Shown: positions 61,701 through 64,000 of the stretch, piece after piece | How the letters are laid out: each line of letters opens with the position of its first letter | Numbering within the stretch: position 1 is the stretch's first letter | NCBI GenBank assembly: GCA_013400155.1 | Contig: VXBM01001538.1 | Span: 47,836-111,835, forward strand | Source: Helopsaltes ochotensis | Taxonomy: Eukaryota; Chordata; Aves; Passeriformes; Locustellidae | Reading direction: 5' to 3' | DNA length: 64,000 nucleotides | Translations under genes and position numbers: made by a program | Notes under the pieces: model-generated | Database searches by the model: none | Told to the model about the DNA's origin: nothing | What the model saw: only the letters and a program-made list of their open reading frames with translations

Positions 61701-62367
61701 CTTCAGCAAGAAAGAAGAACGAAGGATTGGAAAAAGTAAATCATATAAGCAGACCACACACAAGAAGGAAAAAAGAAAAACAGCAGAGAAATAAAACTCT
61801 CGTTTCTAAACAACCTGTACACAAAATAAAATACAAAAAGACATTCGTGTGTACACACACGTAATTCAACAATCAAGTGTATAAAAGCATCGTCTTTAGC
61901 ACTACTTCGTATTTCTGCAACTAGCGTTAAGCTTAGCAAGGAGCTTGGTAATCGCTACTATTGTGAAAGACACGAAAATGACAATCTGTTAAAAGTCCTA
62001 TCTGCAGCTGATCAAAAGCACAAGAAACTGAACAGCTTTGCTTTCAATCACTTCCAAAAAACCAGAAAGGCAAAAACATCCGAACACCCTCCCTATGTAA
62101 TCAACGCAAATAGCTTCAAACGGAGCAAGAACAGGCGGAACAGACGGGAAGGAGAAAGGCAGGGTCGACCTAACAGCAGCAAGAGGAAGGGGGAGATTTA
62201 GGCAAAAGAGGGGCGAAAAGGGCCGTACCTGCGGCACCGAGAAGTGGGGAGGGTTCGGGGCCCCAAAACTGACCTGTGCCGTCGCTGGCGGACACGGAGA
62301 GCGCCGGTGAAGAGAGTTTAGGCCGCTTGGCTGAAGGCGGGCCCGGCTCCACCACATTCTCGGCCAT
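2530..62367 (-). CDS. EP300: EP300: p300 histone/lysine acetyltransferase, complete 31-exon coding region
   Basis: p300 is a nuclear transcriptional co-activator that transfers acetyl groups from acetyl-CoA to histone and non-histone lysines and scaffolds many transcription factors. Reading minus-strand exons in order gives 7,332 nt and 2,443 residues with every junction in phase. Domains by predicted residue: NLS-like PSAKRPK near 12-18, LSELL at 81-85, TAZ1 ~339-425, KIX ~569-648, bromodomain ~1064-1176, PHD/RING ~1185-1300, HAT ~1304-1680 with lysine-rich loop ~1540-1580, ZZ ~1682-1730, TAZ2 ~1745-1826, NCBD ~2075-2115, then a Q/P/M-rich tail. The +17 offset from human numbering is constant from the bromodomain through the ZZ. 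Tyr1484, Asp1416 and Asn1149 match human Tyr1467, Asp1399 and Asn1132. CREBBP is excluded by the MAENVVEPG start and the LSQSTLDIH end. Exon joins are by eye; no transcript was available. Confidence 0.98.
5362..5400. repeat. Compound (GT)n(AT)n microsatellite
   Basis: Alternating GT from 5362 to about 5378 runs into alternating AT to about 5390, then GTATATGTGT. It lies in intron 30 and is likely length-polymorphic. Confidence 0.9.
6074..6355 (-). CDS. EP300: EP300 exon 30 (residues 1611-1704), HAT C-terminus and start of ZZ finger
   Basis: 282 nt, phase 0 at both ends, acceptor TTTTACAG, donor GTATGT. Encodes VFFVIRLIAGPAANSLPP and the C-terminal HAT helices, then the first ZZ zinc ligands (CNECKHHVETRWHCTVCE). 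Confidence 0.97.
6812..6973 (-). CDS. EP300: EP300 exon 29 (residues 1557-1610), lysine-rich autoinhibitory loop
   Basis: 162 nt, phase 0 at both ends, acceptor TTGCTAG, donor GTAACA. Encodes GDSKNAKKKNNKKTSKNKSS, the loop whose autoacetylation activates the enzyme, then SNDLSQKLYATMEKHKE. Confidence 0.97.
8998..9162 (-). CDS. EP300: EP300 exon 28 (residues 1502-1556), HAT and start of autoinhibitory loop
   Basis: 165 nt, phase 0 at both ends, acceptor TCTTTTAG, donor GTAAGG. Encodes DIFKQATEDRLTSAKELPYF, then an acidic EEEERKREENTSSESTD run that begins the autoregulatory loop. Confidence 0.97.
9810..9975 (-). CDS. EP300: EP300 exon 27 (residues 1446-1501), HAT catalytic segment
   Basis: 166 nt, acceptor CACACCAG, donor GTGTGT. 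Encodes GYTTGHIWACPPSEGDDYIF and EWYKKMLDKSV. Trp1453 and Tyr1484 match human Trp1436 and the catalytic Tyr1467. Confidence 0.97.
10044..10057 (+). promoter_or_regulatory. Putative CTCF core motif
   Basis: The plus strand reads ACACCAGGTGGCGC, matching 13 of 14 positions of the CTCF core CCASYAGRKGGCRS. It lies ~70 bp inside intron 26, next to HAT exon 27. Prediction by consensus only. Confidence 0.4.
11592..11705 (-). CDS. EP300: EP300 exon 26 (residues 1408-1445), HAT acetyl-CoA-binding region
   Basis: 114 nt, T-rich acceptor ending TTTTAG, donor GTAAGT. Encodes RRVYISYLDSVHFFRPKCLR. Asp1416 equals human Asp1399, a residue whose mutation inactivates the enzyme. Confidence 0.97.
12119..12265 (-). 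CDS. EP300: EP300 exon 25 (residues 1359-1407), HAT domain
   Basis: 147 nt, acceptor GTCTGCAG, donor GTGAGG. Encodes FVDNGEMAESFPYRTKALF and FFGMHVQEYGSDCPPPNQ, a core HAT beta-sheet segment. Confidence 0.97.
12515..12725 (+). mobile_element. CR1 LINE 3'-end fragment (plus orientation) in intron 24
   Basis: The decayed sequence follows the CR1 3' end: TTCTTCATGAAAAGGACTGT, GAAACAGGTTGCCCAGGGAA, ACACCATCCCTGGAGATAT, and a terminal TTTTCCAACCTAAATGATTT. It is 5'-truncated, as most CR1 copies are. It lies antisense to EP300 and ends about 55 bp from exon 24. Confidence 0.85.
12781..12931 (-). CDS. EP300: EP300 exon 24 (residues 1309-1358), HAT domain
   Basis: 151 nt, acceptor CCTGCAG, donor GTATGT. 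Encodes RLPATRLGTFLENRVNDFLR and on to VEVKPGMKAR, the N-terminal part of the acetyltransferase fold. Confidence 0.97.
13584..13651 (-). CDS. EP300: EP300 exon 23 (residues 1286-1308)
   Basis: 68 nt, long polypyrimidine tract then CTTCAG acceptor, donor GTAAGA. Encodes FVCDGCLKKTGRTRKENKFS, the last zinc ligands of the PHD/RING region and the entry into the HAT. Confidence 0.95.
14679..14756 (-). CDS. EP300: EP300 exon 22 (residues 1260-1285), PHD finger
   Basis: 78 nt, acceptor TTGTACAG, donor GTGAGG. Encodes FVECIECGRKMHQICVLHN with PHD zinc ligands, ending WPSG (human WPAG). Confidence 0.96.
16169..16225 (-). CDS. EP300: EP300 exon 21 (residues 1241-1259)
   Basis: 57 nt, the shortest exon. 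Acceptor TTCATAG, donor GTAAGT. Translates TINKEQFSKRKNDTLDPEL, matching p300 residue for residue. Confidence 0.95.
16226..18337 (-). other. EP300: EP300 intron 20
   Basis: 2.1 kb. It holds the CR1 fragment at 17215-17470; the rest is unremarkable A/T-rich sequence. Confidence 0.8.
17215..17470 (-). mobile_element. CR1 LINE 3'-end fragment (minus orientation) in intron 20
   Basis: The plus strand reads as the complement of a CR1 3' end: GGCTGGCAGGGACCTTAAG, then CACCTTCCATTAGACCAGGT, TGGGGCATCCACAGCTTCT and CTCATAGTGAAGAACTTCTT. It is 5'-truncated and lies in the same orientation as EP300 transcription. Confidence 0.85.
18338..18418 (-). CDS. EP300: EP300 exon 20 (residues 1214-1240), PHD/RING region
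   Basis: 81 nt, acceptor CTGACAG, donor GTGAGT. Encodes YHFCEKCFNEIQGESVSLG with paired cysteines of the PHD/RING module. Confidence 0.97.
18419..20814 (-). other. EP300: EP300 intron 19
   Basis: 2.4 kb. Contains a T/G-rich low-complexity tract (18594-18630), an A/C-rich tract (18670-18760) and another T/G run (19972-20012). Nothing else was recognised. Confidence 0.75.
20815..20903 (-). CDS. EP300: EP300 exon 19 (residues 1185-1213), PHD/RING region start
   Basis: 89 nt, acceptor TTTGCAG, donor GTAAGG. Encodes LEFSPQTLCCYGKQLCTIPR, the start of the zinc-binding region packed against the HAT. Confidence 0.96.
21449..21688 (-). CDS. EP300: EP300 exon 18 (residues 1105-1184), bromodomain core
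   Basis: 240 nt, phase 0 at both ends, acceptor CTTGCAG, donor GTAAGA. Encodes DYFDIVKNPMDLSTIKRKL to CCGRK. Asn1149 in AWLYN is the acetyl-lysine-binding asparagine (human Asn1132). Confidence 0.98.
21689..24527 (-). other. EP300: EP300 intron 17
   Basis: 2.8 kb, about half of it the LTR at 22560-23985. The flanks (21689-22560, 23986-24527) are ordinary intron. Introns 18 (20904-21448) and 16 (24647-25177) beside it show nothing notable. Confidence 0.8.
22560..23985 (+). mobile_element. Endogenous retrovirus LTR (ERVL-type, songbird-like), probably solo
   Basis: A block of about 1.4 kb in intron 17 reads as an LTR on the plus strand, antisense to EP300. It has a GC-rich U3 (22600-23040), a possible TATA-like CATAAAAAC near 23664, a polyadenylation signal in TTAATAAAGCTTTCTTTATA (about 23886), and a U5-like tail TTTGAGCCTGCTTTGCTTTT followed by CTCACAGCAG. 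This order resembles passerine ERVL LTRs as I remember them. No gag, pol or env frame is present, so it is not a full provirus. The ends are approximate and no target-site duplication was found; the GC-rich left part could be a separate insertion. Confidence 0.7.
24528..24646 (-). CDS. EP300: EP300 exon 17 (residues 1065-1104), start of bromodomain
   Basis: 119 nt (same as human), acceptor TTCCAAAG, donor GTGAGT. Encodes IFKPEELRQALMPTLEALYR and the ZA loop FRQPVDPQLLGIP of the acetyl-lysine reader. Recovered by translation; the residues match human p300. Confidence 0.97.
25178..25334 (-). CDS. EP300: EP300 exon 16 (residues 1013-1064), CRD1 repression segment
   Basis: 157 nt, acceptor TTTCCAG, donor GTAAGC. 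Encodes AKVEPVTEECKPDPMEQ, then MKTEVTEGEERP and GQSKKK. This is the CRD1 region, where human p300 has two adjacent SUMO motifs (Lys1020, Lys1024). Here the first is kept (Lys1037 in MKTE) and the second is replaced by Thr1041. Confidence 0.95.
25690..25965 (-). mobile_element. CR1 LINE 3'-end fragment (minus orientation) in intron 15
   Basis: The plus strand is the complement of a CR1 3' end: TTTAGGTTGGAAAAGGCCTT, ACTTCCCTGGGCAGCCTTG, TTCCAATGCTTGATAACCCT and TTTTCCTAATATCCAATGTA. On the minus strand it still translates as KLCQGRFTLDIRKSFFTERV, the familiar C-terminal end of CR1 ORF2. It is 5'-truncated. Confidence 0.9.
26238..26426 (-). CDS. EP300: EP300 exon 15 (residues 950-1012)
   Basis: 189 nt, phase 0 at both ends, acceptor TCCCTCAG, donor GTGAGA. 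Encodes LSQPAVSVDGQVSNPPSTSS and an acidic/Q-rich run ending EEKSE, upstream of the CRD1 repression domain. Confidence 0.95.
26903..27340 (-). CDS. EP300: EP300 exon 14 (residues 804-949), proline/glutamine-rich linker
   Basis: 438 nt, phase 0 at both ends, acceptor TTTCCCACAG, donor GTAAGG. Contains the conserved HQNSPSPVPSRTPTPHHTPP block and a lineage-variable QQQQAVAAAATT patch. Predicted to be disordered. Confidence 0.97.
28397..28552 (-). CDS. EP300: EP300 exon 13 (residues 752-803)
   Basis: 156 nt, phase 0 at both ends, acceptor CCACCAG, donor GTAAGT. Encodes MGFPSRMQQSGVGQPSGQ, a Q/S/P-rich linker about six codons longer than human. Confidence 0.95.
28612..28692. repeat. A/C-rich low-complexity tract
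   Basis: Runs of AAAAC, AACAACA and CCCCCC on the plus strand. Similar tracts occur at 11706-11750, 41260-41282, 50240-50292 and 61024-61086, with the complementary T/G form at 18594-18630 and 49085-49140. Confidence 0.8.
29113..29222 (-). CDS. EP300: EP300 exon 12 (residues 715-751)
   Basis: 110 nt (same as human), acceptor CTCATAG, donor GTCAGT. Encodes MNQFGQMNMQLSPMGPRQ, part of the disordered linker between KIX and the bromodomain. Confidence 0.95.
30056..30133 (-). CDS. EP300: EP300 exon 11 (residues 689-714)
   Basis: 78 nt (same as human), acceptor TTTCCAG. The donor GTTAAT is the weakest in the gene but is preceded by CAG. Encodes GPLPDPALIRANVPNQMM in the disordered linker. Confidence 0.94.
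30526..30700 (-). CDS. EP300: EP300 exon 10 (residues 631-688), end of KIX
   Basis: 175 nt (same as human), acceptor CAATAG, donor GTAAGA. Encodes AEYYHLLAEKIYKIQKELEE, completing KIX helix 3, then a Pro/Gln/Met-rich linker. Confidence 0.96.
31188..31305 (-). CDS. EP300: EP300 exon 9 (residues 591-630), KIX core
   Basis: 118 nt, acceptor CTGCTCAG, donor GTGAGA, ends in phase 0. Encodes VQAIFPTPDPAALKDRR and ENLVAYARKVEGDMYESAN, the KIX helices. Confidence 0.96.
31658..31792 (-). CDS. EP300: EP300 exon 8 (residues 546-590), start of KIX
   Basis: 135 nt, acceptor TTTGAAG, donor GTGAGT. Encodes MMSESTNVASLG and then GIRKQWHEDITQDLRNHL, the first helix of the KIX domain that binds CREB and MYB. 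Confidence 0.96.
32116..32209 (-). CDS. EP300: EP300 exon 7 (residues 515-545)
   Basis: 94 nt, acceptor TTTTCTAG, donor GTAAGT. Translates as NANPMGVNGGVGVQPPNL and on to NSQ, in the linker before KIX. Too short to stand out as an open frame; found from the conserved translation and phase. Confidence 0.95.
34577..34813 (-). CDS. EP300: EP300 exon 6 (residues 436-514)
   Basis: 237 nt, acceptor CTCACAG, donor GTAAGT. Contains the conserved motif SQIDPSSIERAYAALGL and a Q-rich linker. The first ~15 residues (LLGGTAVALANTG) are more hydrophobic than the human equivalent. It is three codons shorter than human. Confidence 0.96.
35728..35841 (-). CDS. EP300: EP300 exon 5 (residues 398-435), end of TAZ1
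   Basis: 114 nt, acceptor CTCAG, donor GTAAGT. The split codon yields CQVAHC. The exon carries the third TAZ1 zinc site (HCASSRQIISHW, then HDCPVC). Confidence 0.97.
36595..36856 (-). CDS. EP300: EP300 exon 4 (residues 311-397), first part of TAZ1
   Basis: 262 nt, acceptor TTCTTCAG, donor GTAAGT. Encodes TADPEKRKLIQQQ and the first zinc-binding helices of TAZ1 (the HAHKCQRRE, CNLPHC and HMTHCQ motifs), the surface used by HIF-1alpha and CITED2. Length is the same as human. Confidence 0.97.
38398..38559 (-). other. Candidate in-frame cassette exon inside intron 3 (unconfirmed)
   Basis: On the EP300 strand this 162-nt block is preceded by CCCTTCTCAAACAG and followed by AAG|GTGAGG. It is open for 54 codons in the frame imposed by exon 3 (phase 0 out) and exon 4 (phase 0 in). 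The translation runs VLPMIGLRNPDRVFVLADYM, later GGESLATVVALVPF, and ends AAGLK. It has five CpGs in 162 nt while the surrounding intron has few. I recognise no homologue, and I know of no such exon in human EP300. It could instead be a chance open stretch or part of an unrecognised insertion. Confidence 0.3.
38619..38641. repeat. Short inverted repeat (hairpin)
   Basis: ATTCTCC and GGAGAAT arms, separated by a short A-rich loop, can form a perfect 7-bp stem on either strand, 60 bp upstream of the candidate exon acceptor. Confidence 0.6.
39007..39183 (-). CDS. EP300: EP300 exon 3 (residues 252-310)
   Basis: 177 nt, phase 0 at both ends, acceptor TTTCTAG and donor GTAAGT. Encodes MGMMSNPSPYGQPY and the disordered linker leading to TAZ1. 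The exon has the same length as in human. It is followed by the intron holding the candidate cassette exon at 38398-38559. Confidence 0.97.
39184..47923 (-). other. EP300: EP300 intron 2
   Basis: 8.7 kb of A/T-rich intron. It holds an LTR-like block at ~43750-43974 and a short CA run at 46729-46740. No CR1 end, gene or RNA was recognised. The plus-strand 172-codon open frame at 41409-41927 shows no family resemblance. Confidence 0.75.
43750..43974 (+). mobile_element. Possible short LTR (solo) in intron 2
   Basis: Within ~120 bp the plus strand has a CCAATCAATGG box (43858-43868), a TATA-like CTATATAATGG (about 43884) and an AATAAAG polyadenylation signal (about 43901). A CpG-containing tail, CAACGTGTCCGTGTGTTAT, then ends in ACTGACA. 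The promoter-poly(A)-tail order is that of a short LTR with TG...CA ends. The element family was not recognised and no target-site duplication was seen. Confidence 0.4.
47924..48582 (-). CDS. EP300: EP300 exon 2 (residues 32-251)
   Basis: 659 nt, acceptor TTTTTCAG, donor GTAAGA. It carries the FGSLFDLEHDLPDEL segment, the nuclear-receptor LSELL motif at 81-85, and a Gly/Asn/Met/Pro-rich disordered stretch. It is 24 nt longer than the human exon as I remember it. Its last codons read GPQPGAMNK where human has GPQPLK. Confidence 0.97.
49575..49690 (+). mobile_element. Decayed CR1 ORF2 (endonuclease end) fragment
   Basis: Plus-strand frames read WHVVLTN, then ECLVRNAK, then after a frameshift CSLGCSDQ and MELEI. 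These follow the CR1 ORF2 pattern LDLVLTN, LVGNVK, GSLGCSDHE, MVEFEI as I remember it. It is an internal fragment with no 3' end nearby. Confidence 0.5.
50555..50670. repeat. 58-bp tandem direct duplication
   Basis: Two head-to-tail copies, 50555-50612 and 50613-50670, each beginning GGAACTCACAAGTTCATC. They differ at one base (C versus T after GTTCATC), so the duplication is recent. Confidence 0.95.
53946..53961. repeat. A16 homopolymer
   Basis: Sixteen consecutive A in intron 1; no adjacent SINE or retrocopy was recognised. Confidence 0.9.
58793..58809. repeat. (GT)n microsatellite
   Basis: About eight GT units in intron 1. Confidence 0.9.
62274..62367 (-). CDS. EP300: EP300 coding exon 1 (residues 1-31, phase 1 donor)
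   Basis: The start ATG lies at 62365-62367. The context has A at -3 and G at +4, and an in-frame TAA sits at 62377-62379, which fixes this start and excludes an N-terminal extension from this reading frame. The exon encodes the acidic N-terminus with the PSAKRPK NLS-like motif. It ends after 94 coding nt with the donor GTCAGT, leaving one base of Asp32. The size matches the 94 coding nt of human exon 1. Confidence 0.97.
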
Positions 62368-62583
62368 TTTTAATTTTTAGACAATCACTCAAAGCAGAGA
62401 GAAGGTGGGGGGGTGAACTCCAAAACCTTCACGTTCTTCTGGAGCCCCGAGTCAGCTGAAGAAAAACAATAACGCCGCGAGCGAGCGAGGAGAATCTGGC
62501 GGAGAAGGGGGGCCAAGTTCCCCTTTTTCTGCTCCTCGGGCTCTGGGAGGGCGGCAACAGAGAAGCTGGGAGAGGTGGGAGTT

Positions 62584-62603
62584 GGGGCGGGCGGGGGTGA
62601 GGG
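62584..62603 (+). promoter_or_regulatory. G-quadruplex-type motif in the 5' leader
   Basis: The plus strand has four G runs (4, 3, 5 and 3 G) separated by C, C and TGA, fitting the classical G4 pattern. It lies on the template strand for EP300, so only DNA, not the mRNA, could form it. Confidence 0.5.
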
Positions 62604-62660
62604 CTCTCCCCCAGACGAAAGGGCTGAACGAAGATAGGAAGAGCAGGTAAAGCCCCCGCC

Positions 62661-62774
<114 letters not shown>

Positions 62775-63321
62775 GCTGATGGTTTTTTTTCTTAGTAAAA
62801 TTAATCCCGGCTGTTGTGCTGGTGCTTCCTCGCCGCCGCCACCATCGCCATCATCATCTTTATCCTTCGAGGGGTCTCCTCCTCCTGCTGCCTCCTCATC
62901 GCCGCCATCAGCCTCTTCCTCCTCGGCGCCGTCCTCCTCCTCCTCATCGCCACAAGGAGGCGGGCGAAGGAGCAGAGAGGAGGAAAAAAGAAAAAAGATC
63001 ACCGTCCTCTAGCAGCAGCTCCTTCCTCCTCCAACACCACCCTGCGAAAAAATACCCACCACCAGCGACAGGGCTGGGGGGGAGGCGGCGGGGAGACAGG
63101 CACTGTGTGCGAGGGGTCCCCACCTCCACTCGCTTCTTCCTTGCCCGTCGCTAATGGCTGCAGAAAGGGGAGCTGTTAAGGATGAGGAAGGTGAGGATAA
63201 GTCCCAGGAGTCTCCGCTTCACATCTTGTTGTGCAGGGAAGGAGGAGGGGTTGTTGTCCTGATGGAGGCAGCACCGATCGCGGGATGGGAAGGTGGGGGG
63301 CGGGTTTCAACACCCTTTCTG

Positions 63322-63362
63322 CCCCCCCCCTTTTTCTCTTCTTTCCCTTTCCTCTTTCTCTC
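63322..63362 (+). repeat. ~41-nt uninterrupted pyrimidine tract in the promoter
   Basis: A C9/T5 run followed by mixed C and T with no purine until the TCGTTCGCAG sequence; potentially H-DNA-forming. Confidence 0.7.
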
Positions 63363-64000
63363 GTTCGCAGTAGCAGGCTGCCCCCCCCCCACCTCCGGCG
63401 CAGGCAGAGAGGCCGATCCCACAGCAGCGGCAGGAGGAGGAGGAAGCCGGCCCCTCCCGCTCTCTCTGCCTACCTTCCCCCTTCCCCGGCGGCCGAGGAC
63501 AGCGGCAGGGAGGGGACCGACTGTCTCAGCTCTCCCGGACCCACGGGTGATGCGCGGTGCGATGAGTGAGGGAGGAGACCCTCGGCCGCTGTTCGGGCGC
63601 GCTGGGGACTCTCCCTTTGCCTCTGCGAGGGTGGGAAAAGGAGCAAAAGTTTGATAGTCCGGGTGGGAGGGGAGGCCGCGCAGCGACCCCTCCGAGAAGA
63701 GGAGCAAGAGGTAAAATTAAAATAATAAAACAGGAGAAAAATCACGGCGGAGGAGGCCGGGGGATTTGCCCCGGAATGGCCGGGCGGGGAAGGGGGTCCC
63801 CGGCGCTGCCCGGCGGGGGAGACCGGGGCGGGACGGCGGCAGCGCGGGGGCCGAGCGCAGGCTCCCTACTGCCCCTGCCTGGCGCTCTGGGGGCGTGTGT
63901 GCGGAGCGGGCAAAGCGGGGGCGGAGGGCAGTGCGGAGAGAGAGAATTTCCGGGAAAAGGAGAAGAGCGAAAAGGAAACAGAGAGAAAGGGAACAGCGAG

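Larger units (their letters stand above)
48583..62273 (-). other. EP300: EP300 intron 1
   Basis: 13.7 kb, the longest intron. It contains a decayed CR1 ORF2 fragment (49575-49690), a 58-bp tandem duplication (50555-50670), an A16 run (53946-53961), a (GT)n run (58793-58809) and an A/C-rich tract (61024-61086). No coding exon, RNA gene or intact repeat was recognised. Confidence 0.75.

Overview
This window is a piece of vertebrate nuclear DNA, almost certainly avian, that holds one complete protein-coding gene on the minus strand: EP300, encoding the histone/lysine acetyltransferase p300. It runs from the start codon at 62367 to the stop codon at 2530. Thirty-one coding exons with GT-AG borders could be joined by eye. 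All junction phases agree, giving a 7,332-nt reading frame and a predicted protein of 2,443 residues (human p300 is 2,414). The N-terminus beginning MAENVVEPG and the C-terminus ending LSQSTLDIH identify the gene as EP300 rather than its paralogue CREBBP. The bird assignment rests on CR1 retrotransposon ends (three clear copies, one decayed fragment) and on a ~1.4 kb endogenous-retrovirus LTR that resembles songbird ERVL-type LTRs as I remember them. Passerine is therefore likely but not proven.

Layout, low to high coordinate: 1-1335 is 3' flank with no recognisable gene. 1336-2529 is the EP300 3' UTR with an AATAAA signal (minus strand, 1351-1356). 2530-4749 is the large last exon (end of ZZ, TAZ2, NCBD, Q-rich tail). 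4750-16225 holds exons 30-21 (HAT domain, its autoinhibitory loop, and zinc-binding segments). 16226-24646 holds exons 20-17 (PHD/RING region, bromodomain) and the LTR in intron 17. 24647-32209 holds exons 16-7 (CRD1 linker, proline/glutamine-rich linker, KIX). 32210-39183 holds exons 6-3 (IDR, TAZ1). 39184-62273 is mostly the two long introns 2 and 1, flanking exon 2. 62274-62367 is coding exon 1. 62368-64000 is a CpG-rich 5' leader/promoter region, interrupted by a 107-nt homopolymer A run.

As a unit, the window supplies one co-activator: TAZ1, KIX, TAZ2 and NCBD dock transcription factors, the bromodomain reads acetyl-lysine, PHD/RING and the loop regulate the HAT, and the HAT acetylates histones and factors. 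All domains look intact, including the residues matching human HAT Tyr1467 and Asp1399 and bromodomain Asn1132 (all shifted by +17).

The most interesting extra signal is in intron 3. A 162-nt CpG-enriched block (38398-38559, minus strand) is open in the EP300 frame, has AG and GTGAGG borders, and lies between two phase-0 exons, so it could be an in-frame cassette exon of 54 residues. Other points of note are loss of one of the two tandem SUMO motifs of CRD1, a recent 58-bp tandem duplication in intron 1, a near-perfect CTCF core in intron 26, and a second, short LTR-like block in intron 2.
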